In this document: positions 5,692 to 13,840 of the stretch, piece by piece
Layout of the letters: every line of letters begins with the position of its first letter
Numbering within the stretch: position 1 is the first letter of the stretch
DNA from: CAZDHT01 sp964505325
Lineage (GTDB): Bacteria > Planctomycetota > PUPC01
NCBI GenBank assembly: GCA_964505325.1
Contig: CAZDHT010000130.1
Span: 1-13,944 of the forward strand
Direction: 5' to 3'
Length of the DNA: 13,944 nucleotides
Translations under genes and position numbers: made by a program
The notes under the pieces: model-generated
Seen by the model: the letters and a program-made list of their open reading frames with translations, nothing else
What the model was told of the DNA's origin: nothing
Database searches by the model: none

Positions 5692-5730
5692 CGTATGGTG
5701 GAGTACCTCGAGGACAAGCTGGGCGGGTGA
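5692..5730 (+). pseudogene. Remnant copy of the glycyl-tRNA synthetase 3' end
   Basis: These 13 codons read R-M-V-E-Y-L-E-D-K-L-G-G-stop. The intact synthetase gene ends R-M-V-E-Y-L-E-D-K-L-G-S-stop at 4833-4871. Eleven of 12 residues are identical. Of seven base differences over 39, five are silent third-position changes and two fall in the last codon, so both copies evolved as coding sequence before becoming neighbours. Weaker similarity (CAGGA and GCCCC blocks) may extend the copy upstream to about 5667. I read this as the displaced 3' end of the resident gene, left behind when the HEPN/MNT segment and a replacement end arrived. Confidence 0.7.
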
Positions 5731-6095
5731 ACGCGGCCGGCGGGTCCGTTGTGGGGACGATGCCCGAGCAACGACCATCGGCGAGGAAGGGCTCGCCTCG
5801 GCCCACTCCGTGGCGACCGTACATCGCAGCCTTCGCCCTCACCGGAGCCGCGTGGGTTCTGGAGTTCCACGGCGGCGGCTATGTCTTCCCGTGTCTGCTC
5901 GCCGTAGCGGGGTTCGGGTTCGCCGTGGTGGGTGCGAAGCGGTATACGGTGGGCGTGGGATTCAACACGCGCAAGCCGATGGGACTCCTGGCCACGGTCG
6001 TCATCGGGGCCGGGAATCTGATATTGTTCTACGCGCTGGTCGGGCTTTTTCTGGGATTGCTCACCCCGGCGCGGATCGTAACCCGCTTCTTCTGA
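5727..6095 (+). CDS. Membrane protein with three predicted helices, unknown function
   Basis: The 122-residue protein has a basic, Pro-rich cytoplasmic-looking N-terminus and three hydrophobic segments (about 31-46, 52-70 and 86-112). No family is recognised. The GTG at 5727 overlaps the stop of the synthetase remnant as GTGA, so in the ancestral order this gene was probably translated directly after the synthetase gene; that link was broken by the HEPN/MNT segment. The ATG at 5760 is a strong alternative start, giving 111 residues and preceded by GGGG. Neither start has an ideal ribosome binding site. The gene ends 52 bases before the next coding region. Confidence 0.65.
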   Translation: MNAAGGSVVGTMPEQRPSARKGSPRPTPWRPYIAAFALTGAAWVLEFHGGGYVFPCLLAVAGFGFAVVGAKRYTVGVGFNTRKPMGLLATVVIGAGNLILFYALVGLFLGLLTPARIVTRFF

Positions 6096-6147
6096 GCGCC
6101 CGGCGGTCGCCGCTGCCGTCGGCCATGCGAACGAAAGGAACAGAACA

Positions 6148-7068
6148 TTGCTCACGCCGTGCACGCAGGCGCAGTTCGAGAACTACGACGTCATCCTGGA
6201 GCCGGACGAGGACACGCCGGAGTGGTGGGCGGGGGCGCCGTCGGTGGCGCGGGCCGGCGACGGGACGTTCTACCTCGCGGCGCGGATGCGCGAGGGCCAC
6301 TCGCCGCGCGGCCGGCGCGGCTACGAGGTCCGCATCCTCAAGAGCGACGACGGCATCCGCTTCGAGCCGGTGACGTCCATCCCGCGCGAGTCGATCCCCA
6401 TCCCCGGCTTTGAGCGGCCGGCGCTGGTCCGCGACGCGGCGACCGGCGCGTTCAAGCTCTACCTTTGCGGGCCGCTCAACGAGGAGCCGTGGTGCATTAT
6501 GAAGCTGGACGACGCGGCCGATCCCAGGGACTTCTCGCCGGAAACCTGCCTGCCCGTGCTGACGGCCGCCAACTGCGGCTGCGCGGGCGTCGAACAGTTC
6601 AAAGACCCGTTCATCGCGCATCTCGGTGGCCGCTACCACATGCTCGTCATCGGCTGCCAGCGGGAGGTCGAGCGGACGTATCACTTCACGAGCGACGACG
6701 GCGAGGCGTGGTCGCCGGTGGGCGACGGGCTCGCGTTCGAATGCAGCGGCTGGCACAACTTCTACACGCGCCCGGCATGCCTCGTGCCGATGGGCGCGGG
6801 GTACCTGTTCGTTTACGAAGGCTCGCACAACACGTGGTATGATCCGCCGTACAACATCGCCACGGGCTTCGCCTACACGCTGGACCTCGAGACGTTCATC
6901 GACCTTACCCCGTCGGAGCCGGCGCTCCAGAGCACGACGCCGGGCGACTACCACACGTGGCGCTATTCACACTGGCTCTGGGTCGGCGACCAACTGTGGG
7001 CCTACGCCGAGTGCGCCCGACCGAACAACACCAACGAGATCCGCCTCTTTCGCCTACCCCGGCCATAG
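6148..7068 (+). CDS. Five-bladed beta-propeller glycosidase-like protein (GH43/GH32/GH130-type fold)
   Basis: The 306-residue protein shows five propeller-type repeats with recurring 'P-x-[VIL] ... dG ... Y-L' blade openings: W-A-G-A-P-S-V (27-33), F-E-R-P-A-L-V (88-94), F-K-D-P-F-I (151-156), Y-T-R-P-A-C-L-V (206-213) and a last blade around W-L-W-V-G-D-Q-L-W. This is the architecture of GH43/GH32/GH130-like glycosidases and phosphorylases. D153 in K-D-P-F and E224 in F-V-Y-E-G-S-H are candidate catalytic acids. The first blade has Ala where many GH43 enzymes have the base Asp, so the exact family and activity are open. No signal peptide is present, suggesting an intracellular enzyme. The start is the TTG at 6148, supported by AAAGGAA (6134-6140) seven bases upstream; no in-frame ATG exists near it. 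Confidence 0.75.
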   Translation: MLTPCTQAQFENYDVILEPDEDTPEWWAGAPSVARAGDGTFYLAARMREGHSPRGRRGYEVRILKSDDGIRFEPVTSIPRESIPIPGFERPALVRDAATGAFKLYLCGPLNEEPWCIMKLDDAADPRDFSPETCLPVLTAANCGCAGVEQFKDPFIAHLGGRYHMLVIGCQREVERTYHFTSDDGEAWSPVGDGLAFECSGWHNFYTRPACLVPMGAGYLFVYEGSHNTWYDPPYNIATGFAYTLDLETFIDLTPSEPALQSTTPGDYHTWRYSHWLWVGDQLWAYAECARPNNTNEIRLFRLPRP

Positions 7069-7079
7069 CCCGACCATTG

Positions 7080-7108
7080 TTGACACGGCACCGCAGCGAT
7101 TGTAACCT
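7080..7108 (+). promoter_or_regulatory. Possible promoter of the asparagine synthetase gene
   Basis: A perfect TTGACA (7080-7085) is followed after 17 bases by TAACCT (7103-7108); TGTAAC (7101-7106) at 15 bases is an alternative. The -10 box is weak. It lies in the 74-base gap before the gene. Confidence 0.4.
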
Positions 7109-7142
7109 GCCAGGCAAGGATCTGCTCTGAGCGGAGTTCCCG

Positions 7143-9029
7143 ATGTGCGGCATTGCGGGAATCGTAGGACTGAATGCTGAGTCGGCCGACCGCGCCGTCC
7201 GCATGATGGTCGACCGCCTCCGCCATCGCGGGCCGGACGACGCCGGGTCGGTGGTGGCAGGACGGTGCGCGCTGGGCCAGGCGCGGCTCAGCATCATCGA
7301 CCTGAAGACCGGCCACCAGCCGATGAGCAACGAGGACGGTTCGCTCCTCCTTGTCTGCAACGGCGAGATCTACAACTTCCGCGAACTTCGTTCCGACCTC
7401 GAATCCCGCGGACACAAGTTCAGGACGAAGAGCGACAACGAGGTCATCCTGCATCTGTACGAAGAGCAGGGCGCGGCCTGCCTCGAGCAGCTCAACGGGA
7501 TGTTCGCATTCGCGTTGTGGGATGCAAAGGCGGAGCGTTTGCTGTTGGCCCGCGACCGGCTTGGCGAGAAGCCGTTGGTCTATTACCAGGGAGATGGCTT
7601 CTTCGCATTCGCGTCGGAGCTGAACGCGCTGCTCACGCTGGACGCGGTCCCGCGGGCGCTAGACCCCGCGGCGCTACAGCACTATCTCTCATACCTCGCG
7701 GTGCCGTTTCCGTTGACGATCTATCGCGACATCCGCAAATTGCCGCCGGCACATCGCCTTGTCTTCGAAAACGGGAAGACGCGGCTGGAGCGATACTGGA
7801 GCCTCACGCCCGACCCGCAAGACTGGAAGCTGGACGAGGCCGCGGACCGGGTTCGCGCGGCGGTCGAGGATGCAGTACGTTTGCGGCTGGGCTCGGACGT
7901 GCCGCTTGGAGCTTTCTTGAGCGGCGGAATCGATTCATCCATTGTGGTGGGCCTGATGAGCCGCATGTGCGACGAACCGGTGCAGACGTTCAGCATCGGG
8001 TTCGGCGACCCGGGGTACGATGAACTCGATTACGCTCGGAGCGCGGCCGAAGCGTTCAACACGTCGCACACGGAGTTTCAGGTGACGCCGGACGCAGTGG
8101 AGATTCTGCCTCTGCTGGCCAGAAGATACGGCGAGCCGTTCGCCGACCCCTCGGCCATTCCCACGTACTACCTGGCACGAATGACGGCTGCACACGTCAA
8201 GGTGGCGCTGACCGGCGATGGCGGCGATGAGTCGTTCGGCGGCTATCCGCGCCACGTGGCGGCCCGCGCCTGTGGGCAGGTCGATCGCATCACCCCGACG
8301 CTCGGCAAGCTGGCTGGCCTGATCGGTTCGTTTCTGCCGAGGGGCGGCGACCGGAAGAGCACGCTAACCCGGGCACGGCTGCTGCTGGACGCCATGCCGC
8401 TCCCGCCGGCGAAGCGCCACGCGGCGTGGCTGGCGTACGTGTCGGAGGACGCGAAACGCCGGCTTTGCACCCCGGCCTTCGCAGAAGCCGCCACGCAACT
8501 GGACCCTGCGGACGCGTTTGCGGCTGCGTACGCTGACTGCGCCGAGCTGAAGGACCCGGCGACGGCCGCCATGTTCGCAGACCTGACGGCCTACCTGCCG
8601 AACGACCCGCTGGTGAAGATGGACATCGCCACGATGGCCAATGGGCTGGAGGCGCGGGCCCCGCTGCTCGACCATCGGGTGATCGAGCTGGCATTTCGGA
8701 TCCCCTCGCGGCACAAGCTGCACGGCGGGCGCGGCAAGTTCATCCTCCGCCACGCGTTCCGGGACCTGTTGCCCGAACGGATATTCTCTCGCGGAAAGAT
8801 GGGCTTCGGCGTGCCCATCGCACGGTGGCTCCGAGAGGACCTCGCCTCGTTCGCGGAGGAAAAGCTGCTCCACACCGACACCATTTTCAGGCAAGTTTTC
8901 TCGGCCGGCCAGGTCTCACGGCTGCTCCACGAGCATGTTTCCGGCAAAGCTGACCGCGCGTATCCGCTCTGGGCGCTGCTCTGCTTCGAGCTGTGGGCGC
9001 GAGAGTTCAACCCGCAACTGTCGCTCTGA
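7143..9029 (+). CDS. asnB: Asparagine synthetase, glutamine-hydrolysing (AsnB family)
   Basis: The 628-residue enzyme makes asparagine, or a related amide, from aspartate, glutamine and ATP. The N-terminal class II glutaminase starts M-C-G-I-A-G; C2 is the nucleophile after Met removal. R49-L-S, N73-G-E-I-Y-N and S97-D-N-E line the glutamine site. The synthetase half has the pyrophosphate-binding loop S260-G-G-I-D-S-S266, L-T-G-D-G-G-D-E (356-363) and the late L-P-N-D-P-L-V-K-M-D ... E-A-R-A-P-L-L-D-H block. Length and the last block resemble the AsnB subfamily often found in polysaccharide or exosortase loci, so a role in surface glycan modification is possible instead of amino acid supply. 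The ATG is preceded by GCGGAG (7131-7136). It converges with the GH57 gene; no clear terminator was seen in the 100 bases between them. Confidence 0.94.
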   Translation: MCGIAGIVGLNAESADRAVRMMVDRLRHRGPDDAGSVVAGRCALGQARLSIIDLKTGHQPMSNEDGSLLLVCNGEIYNFRELRSDLESRGHKFRTKSDNEVILHLYEEQGAACLEQLNGMFAFALWDAKAERLLLARDRLGEKPLVYYQGDGFFAFASELNALLTLDAVPRALDPAALQHYLSYLAVPFPLTIYRDIRKLPPAHRLVFENGKTRLERYWSLTPDPQDWKLDEAADRVRAAVEDAVRLRLGSDVPLGAFLSGGIDSSIVVGLMSRMCDEPVQTFSIGFGDPGYDELDYARSAAEAFNTSHTEFQVTPDAVEILPLLARRYGEPFADPSAIPTYYLARMTAAHVKVALTGDGGDESFGGYPRHVAARACGQVDRITPTLGKLAGLIGSFLPRGGDRKSTLTRARLLLDAMPLPPAKRHAAWLAYVSEDAKRRLCTPAFAEAATQLDPADAFAAAYADCAELKDPATAAMFADLTAYLPNDPLVKMDIATMANGLEARAPLLDHRVIELAFRIPSRHKLHGGRGKFILRHAFRDLLPERIFSRGKMGFGVPIARWLREDLASFAEEKLLHTDTIFRQVFSAGQVSRLLHEHVSGKADRAYPLWALLCFELWAREFNPQLSL

Positions 9030-9129
9030 GCAGCACCTGTTTGTTCGGACCCCTTGCGACAATCAGTGAAATCCCCACGTGGCTCGGCGGGGTGCTCTTC
9101 CGCGGGACGGTTTGGACCCGCCTCAGGAC

Positions 9130-11301
9130 CTACACCATGTCCTCGGCGCCGGAGTACGCCGACTCGGAGTCCGCCGGCACGTCGAGGTGGATTGAGCCGG
9201 AAGCCGGCATCCTTTGCACGACGCTGTGTGACTCCAACACACGGACGAAGAACTGTGTCGCGTGACCCGGCGCGAGGCCGAGCCGGCGCAGCGGCGCTCC
9301 GATCTCGATGATACGGTCCCTGGCGGCCTGCATGTGCGCGTCGGTGTCGTCGGCGAGCGTGGCGGCCTTTGTGCCGTCCGGTCCGAAGCGGACCAGCAGG
9401 GCGGGCGTTTGAGTGCCGCTGAGCCACAGCTCGACGGTCAGTTCCGGCGCCGGTTCGCGATCGGGCTCGCGGGCGTCGAGGCGCAGGAAGAACGTATCGG
9501 CGCTGAAGCCGAAGTACATGGCCATGACGGGGACGAGATCCGACCGCCGCATGGTGCCGACGTCGCGGGCCCGCTGGTACGTGCCGGCACCCAGCCACTC
9601 GAAGAAGGTCGTCCGGCGTCCATCCACCTTGACCTCGATCAGGCCGCGAGGTGCGCTCCAGGATTCGTGGACGGTCTTGTCCATGATGGGTTTCAGCAGT
9701 TCGTCCGGCGGCCTGGCGCCGAGCAGTTCGTAGATCCTTCGGATGTGCCTTCTGAACAGGGCGTCGAACTGGGTGTCGCTGGGGGTCGAATGGTCTTCGC
9801 CATACCACCAGAACCAATCGCTGCCTTCCGCGATGTAAATCTCGTCGAGCGCGGCGGCCGCCTTCTCCGGCGGGACGTTCCCTTCGGCGACGCGTGTGGC
9901 ATAGAAATCTCTCGCCCTGGTCAGGTGTTCCCAGCCCCGGTTCTTTTCCCAGTGGCCCATCCACGAAATGAAACTGTGACCGATCCACGAGCCGGGAAAG
10001 ATGTGAGTCAGCTCCTCGCCGGGGCCGAACTCGTCCATGTAGTCGCTGATCCGAGTGGTCTCGATCTCCGGCGTCTCGCACAGCAGGCGGTACACGTTCC
10101 GAAGGAATTCCACCCCCTGGTTCGGGTAATGCTCCCAGCAGTTCTCGCCGTCGAGCGCGATGACGACGAGCGAATTCTCGGGTGCTCTCCGGCTCGTTTG
10201 CCTGAGGCGGGCGAGGAGGTCTTCGGCCGCGTCGAGCGGCTGGCGGAGATGATACCGGAAGCCAATCCGATCCGAGAGCTTGTGGTCGCGGAAGATGATG
10301 CCCAGTTCGCGCCCGCCGCAGTTCAAGCGATAAGGTCGGTAGAGCTTTTCGGGTTGATCGACGACGCCCGCCTTATTGCGCGAGAAGCGGACCCCGAGCG
10401 ACTGGGCCAGGATCTCCTCGTCGGTCACGATCCAGTCGAGCCCGGCGCGGGCGAACACGGCCGCGGCGTCATCGCTGACCGCGCCCTCCGGCGGCCACAT
10501 CCCGCGCGGCCGCGCGCCAAACGTCCGTTCGTGGTGAGCGATGGCGCGCTCCACCTGTGCGCTGGCATCCTCGGGCACACAGAACATGGGCGCCGGCAAC
10601 GCGAGGTCAGGCTGAGCGGCACGCGCCTTGGTATAATCGCACAGGAGGGGGATGAGCGCGTGATAGAAGGGAGAGGTGGTCAGCTCGAGCTGGCCGGAGT
10701 CGACCAGGTGCCGGTGCAGGGGCACAACCTTGGCCATCGCCTCCAACTGCCGGTCCAGCACGAGATTCTTCTCATCTTCGGTGAACCCACGGTCCTTGTC
10801 TATCAGGTCGCGGAGGTCATTGTCTTTCTCGATAACGGTGGGGTGGAACCACGCCAGGTTGCCCCATACCTGCAGGTCGCGGATGTCCTCTGTGGAGAAT
10901 CCCCGGGCGATCTGTTCCCTCGGCCTGCGGCTGAACTGGCATCGCGCCAGCAGTTGCCGATACCGTGGGTGCGGGCGGATCATGTTCTCCCAACTGGCCA
11001 TGAAGAACGTGTTAAGGATGTCGACGACCTGTTTTTGTGACAGCGAGTCGGCGGGCGTGCGCGCCAGGATCATCGCCGTGTCGGTTCGGCCGGACAGATA
11101 CTCAAGTAGTTGTCTTACCAATGACGGGACAAGATTGATCACCTGACGGAGCTTCGGAAACTCCGCCAACAGGTTCGCCATTCCGATGTAATCCTTCACC
11201 GCGTGGAGGCGCACCCACGGCAGGGCGAAATGTCCGGTCACCGGGTCCATGTAGTATGGCTGGTGGTGATGCCACAGGAACGCGACGTGCAGCTTTGCCA
11301 T
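9130..11301 (-). CDS. GH57 family glycoside hydrolase, alpha-amylase/4-alpha-glucanotransferase-like
   Basis: The 723-residue protein has GH57 motifs in order: H11-H-H-Q-P15 (motif 1), S-P-F-Y-H-A-L-I-P-L-L (210-220, motif 2), G-M-W-P-P-E272 (motif 3, E272 the likely nucleophile) and A-L-D384-G-E-N-C-W-E (motif 4, D384 the likely acid). The catalytic barrel is followed by helices and a beta-rich C-terminal region (about 560-720) with F-F-E-W-L-G-A-G. It should cleave or transfer alpha-1,4-glucan chains; the exact specificity cannot be read from sequence. There is no signal peptide, so it acts in the cytoplasm. AAGGAA at suitable spacing (in + coordinates about 11308-11313) supports the ATG at 11301. 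It is the last gene of the DUF4912/branching enzyme/GH57 operon, separated by 185 bases holding a palindromic cluster. Confidence 0.93.
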   Translation of the reverse strand: MAKLHVAFLWHHHQPYYMDPVTGHFALPWVRLHAVKDYIGMANLLAEFPKLRQVINLVPSLVRQLLEYLSGRTDTAMILARTPADSLSQKQVVDILNTFFMASWENMIRPHPRYRQLLARCQFSRRPREQIARGFSTEDIRDLQVWGNLAWFHPTVIEKDNDLRDLIDKDRGFTEDEKNLVLDRQLEAMAKVVPLHRHLVDSGQLELTTSPFYHALIPLLCDYTKARAAQPDLALPAPMFCVPEDASAQVERAIAHHERTFGARPRGMWPPEGAVSDDAAAVFARAGLDWIVTDEEILAQSLGVRFSRNKAGVVDQPEKLYRPYRLNCGGRELGIIFRDHKLSDRIGFRYHLRQPLDAAEDLLARLRQTSRRAPENSLVVIALDGENCWEHYPNQGVEFLRNVYRLLCETPEIETTRISDYMDEFGPGEELTHIFPGSWIGHSFISWMGHWEKNRGWEHLTRARDFYATRVAEGNVPPEKAAAALDEIYIAEGSDWFWWYGEDHSTPSDTQFDALFRRHIRRIYELLGARPPDELLKPIMDKTVHESWSAPRGLIEVKVDGRRTTFFEWLGAGTYQRARDVGTMRRSDLVPVMAMYFGFSADTFFLRLDAREPDREPAPELTVELWLSGTQTPALLVRFGPDGTKAATLADDTDAHMQAARDRIIEIGAPLRRLGLAPGHATQFFVRVLESHSVVQRMPASGSIHLDVPADSESAYSGAEDMV

Positions 11302-11379
11302 CAGGTTTCCTTCTTCACAACGTCGCCACCATAGTCCTTATCGGATTTCCCGCGAAGGATTAAGCCGCTATGGCAAAGG

Positions 11380-11434
11380 GGTGGGGCGGACATTCCTGTA
11401 TGCCCCGCGGCAGGCAAGAACGCCTGCCCCCACC
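11380..11434. repeat. REP-like palindromic cluster between the two GH57 genes
   Basis: An outer stem GGTGGGG (11380-11386) pairs with CCCCACC (11428-11434). Inside, GGCAGGC (11409-11415) pairs with GCCTGCC (11422-11428) around AAGAAC, and GGGGC (11383-11387) can pair with GCCCC (11402-11406). The two inner arms resemble each other in inverted orientation. Such paired GC-rich hairpins are typical of repetitive extragenic palindromes. In RNA it could stabilise the upstream branching-enzyme message or reduce read-through. Confidence 0.6.
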
Positions 11435-11486
11435 AGAGCTTTGACAGAACCCTCCAGACGCAGGATCAAGATTACCAAACATGAGG

Positions 11487-13097
11487 TCAGGCGTACACTG
11501 TGTAGTCGATGTCGCGGAAGATATTGTCGCGCCGCTCCAGTTCGTTCAGCCGTTCCTCGTCGATGGAGCGGGCTTTCAGCTCCTGATATAGCCTGGTGAA
11601 TCGCCGAATATGGTCTTTGGTGCGCTTGACAGCATAATCCACGGCGGTCCTCGTCTTCATGATGAAGGCCCAGTCGCTGCTCTGGGCAAGCAGCAGCTCG
11701 CGCGCTGCCTGGTTGAGGGCGCGCCGTTCCAACTCGGAGGGGCGGGCGAAGGTTCCGGCCAGCTCGCACATGCGCTCGGCGGCGGCGTGAACGTGCCGGT
11801 ATATCCAGTCGTTGTTCCCTTCCAGCCATACCTCGTGATAGCCCTTCCAACCCCAGCTTGACGCGCACGGGCGCACGAGCTGGTTGACCGGATATTCCTC
11901 CAGGTACTCACCGAGTGTAGTGGTCTCGAAGACCGTCTTGTTGAGGGCGATCTTGCGGAAGAGGAACTCGAGCCAGTCCGGCCCCTCGTACCACCAGTGG
12001 CCGAAGAGCTCCGCATCGTAGGGGGCGACTATGACAGGCTTTCGGCCCATGCCCGGTTCGAGGCGCTCGATCTGTCGGGCGCGATTGAACGTGAAATTGC
12101 CGGCGTGTTCCTCTGCTTTGTCGCGGGCCAGCAGCGGGTCGTAGGGTTCCTTGTGCCTGTTCTCGCCGGTGATCCGGTAGTACTTGATCCCGGTGTCGAT
12201 GCGGTTGCCGTCGGGGTGAATGTACGGCCGGATGTAGTCGTAGTCGAGGTCATATCCTGCGTCCCGGTAGAACTCCCGGTAGTGATGGTCCCCGGGGTAG
12301 CCTTCGATGGCGCTCCAGACCTGCTTGGACGCCTCGATGTCGCGGCCGAACGCCGCGACACCTGACGGGCAGTATACCGGCGCAAACACGCCGAACCTGG
12401 GCCGAGGAGTGGCATATGCGATGCCGTGCGACTCGAGGACGAAGTACTGGATGCCGTTTTCCGCCAGGATCTCGTCGATGCCGGGCGCGTATCCGCACTC
12501 CGGCAGCCAGAATCCAGCAGGCGCGCGCCCGAAGTGCCGGACGTACTCGCTGACGCCGATCCGGACCTGGGCGCGGATTGCCTTGTCGTTCGGCTTCATC
12601 AGCGGCAAGTAACCGTGCGTCGCCGCGGATGTCATGATGTCGAGCATGCCCTGGTCCTGGAATCGCCGGAACGCAGCGATCAGATCGCCGGCGTACCAGT
12701 TGTTGAACATCGTGCGGCATTCAACAAACCGGGCGAGGTACATGCGCGCCAGCTTGTCGAACGGCGGGTCGTTCCGTGTGCGATCGACTTCCTTCCGCGC
12801 CAGCTCGACAAGCTGGTCGATGCGCCGCGCATAGCGTGATCGCAGCAGGTCATCGCTGAGCATCGCCGCAAGCGGCGGCGTCATCGACATGGTGATCCGA
12901 AACGGAATCCGGTCCCGGGTCAGACGTTCGAACATACCGAGCAGCGGAAGATACGTCTCGGTGATGGCCTCGAAGAGCCAGTTCTCTTCGAGAAACACGT
13001 CGTGTTCGGGGTGCCGGACGAACGGGAGATGCGCGTGAAGGATCAGCGCCAGATAGCCCGTGACGTGGTTGCCGGAACTAGGCGTGGGGCCCATCAT
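11487..13097 (-). CDS. GH57 1,4-alpha-glucan branching enzyme
   Basis: The 536-residue enzyme introduces alpha-1,6 branches into alpha-1,4-glucan. Motifs: H21-A-H-L-P25 (motif 1), S-A-A-T-H-G-Y-L-P-L (157-166, motif 2), G-F-W-L-P-E200-C-G-Y (motif 3, E200 nucleophile), A-P-Y-D361-A-E-L-F-G-H-W-W (motif 4, D361 acid). W-G-W-K-G-Y-H and the helical C-terminal domain with N-Q-A-A-R-E-L-L-L-A-Q-S-S-D-W-A-F (DUF1957 type) are the hallmarks of the Thermus/Thermococcus-type branching enzyme rather than of hydrolytic GH57 members. Its length matches that group. AGGG seven bases upstream supports the first of two consecutive ATG codons. It is the middle gene of the minus-strand operon, 30 bases after the DUF4912 gene. 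It is cytoplasmic and probably acts on glycogen-like storage glucan. Confidence 0.92.
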   Translation of the reverse strand: MMGPTPSSGNHVTGYLALILHAHLPFVRHPEHDVFLEENWLFEAITETYLPLLGMFERLTRDRIPFRITMSMTPPLAAMLSDDLLRSRYARRIDQLVELARKEVDRTRNDPPFDKLARMYLARFVECRTMFNNWYAGDLIAAFRRFQDQGMLDIMTSAATHGYLPLMKPNDKAIRAQVRIGVSEYVRHFGRAPAGFWLPECGYAPGIDEILAENGIQYFVLESHGIAYATPRPRFGVFAPVYCPSGVAAFGRDIEASKQVWSAIEGYPGDHHYREFYRDAGYDLDYDYIRPYIHPDGNRIDTGIKYYRITGENRHKEPYDPLLARDKAEEHAGNFTFNRARQIERLEPGMGRKPVIVAPYDAELFGHWWYEGPDWLEFLFRKIALNKTVFETTTLGEYLEEYPVNQLVRPCASSWGWKGYHEVWLEGNNDWIYRHVHAAAERMCELAGTFARPSELERRALNQAARELLLAQSSDWAFIMKTRTAVDYAVKRTKDHIRRFTRLYQELKARSIDEERLNELERRDNIFRDIDYTVYA

Positions 13098-13127
13098 CCC
13101 TCATCCCTGGTAGACGTGGTAGTCACA

Positions 13128-13772
13128 TTAAGAGGAGGGCTCGGATGGCGGCGCGTCCTGCAGGCGCCCGGCGGACCCCAAGCTCGACAGCGCCTCGTGG
13201 ATATTGCCCTGACCTTCCAGCCACTTGGTCTCTGCGGGCCCGGTGCCGCGGGCGACGTGCTTGCCCTCCGGCGAACCCGTCACCCACGTCTCCTCAGTAA
13301 TTGGAGAAACCCGGTCGGTCGGCGTCGTCGCCAGGTTGCTCGTTACCAGCGAGACGGCGCGGCCATCGGCTGCGACCACCAAGTACTCCACGCAGTACAA
13401 CCGTTCGGCGCGTTCCACCTTGATATACCAGTGGTCGGAGGACAGGGAGACTTCGCGCGTCAGGTAGTCTTTCGACTCGGCCAGTCGCGGCCGGCCGGAA
13501 GTCGAGTCGATCAGGCCGGTCACGTCATGTACGCGCAGGACGGTCTTCGACGTCTCGGCCGTGGCGCCGAGCTCGGCGATGGCCGCGTCCACGCGCTCGC
13601 GCGGGATCTCCCAATACACGTATAGCCACTCCGGGTCGCGCGGCATCAGCATCATACGTTCGGTATGGTAGCTGCGTGGCAGGCCGTCCGGCCCGGGAAA
13701 GCCGCCGTCTCTCTCAGGTCTCGCTTCTTCGTCGTCCGGTTCCACCGGCTCGTGGCCTTCAGGCTCCGTCAT
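13128..13772 (-). CDS. DUF4912 domain protein
   Basis: The 214-residue protein has an acidic, Pro-rich N-terminus (1-30) and then a DUF4912 domain (about 36-155). The domain contains the typical L-M-P-R-D-P-E-W-L-Y-V-Y-W-E-I-P (42-57), a central L-R-V-H-D-V-T (79-85), W-Y-I-K-V (115-119) and Y-x-V-E-Y-L (126-131). The biochemical role of DUF4912 is not known; the fold looks like a beta-sandwich of the carbohydrate-binding kind, and the family is often beside GH57 genes, as here. The start at 13772 is chosen because GGGAG lies ten bases upstream. The upstream in-frame TTG at 13868 coincides with the -35 box of the operon promoter. It is the first gene of the alpha-glucan operon. Confidence 0.82.
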   Translation of the reverse strand: MTEPEGHEPVEPDDEEARPERDGGFPGPDGLPRSYHTERMMLMPRDPEWLYVYWEIPRERVDAAIAELGATAETSKTVLRVHDVTGLIDSTSGRPRLAESKDYLTREVSLSSDHWYIKVERAERLYCVEYLVVAADGRAVSLVTSNLATTPTDRVSPITEETWVTGSPEGKHVARGTGPAETKWLEGQGNIHEALSSLGSAGRLQDAPPSEPSS

Positions 13773-13840
13773 CGCGGTCGCGCTCCCAAGACATGTCGCA
13801 CCGGCCTCAACTCCAGAGGCACAATTCCACAGCCCAGTGC

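Noticed and set aside
9030..9129. Bidirectional terminator between the convergent asparagine synthetase and GH57 genes
   Set aside because: Only short imperfect stems (for example GCGGG/CCCGC near 9102-9121) without a T-run are visible.
9262..11040. Long plus-strand open frame (592 residues) opposite the GH57 gene
   Set aside because: It is antisense to a gene with all GH57 motifs, and shows no domain or ribosome binding site of its own.
11441..11446. TTGACA as a plus-strand promoter
   Set aside because: No acceptable -10 box follows at 16-18 bases and no plus-strand gene lies downstream.
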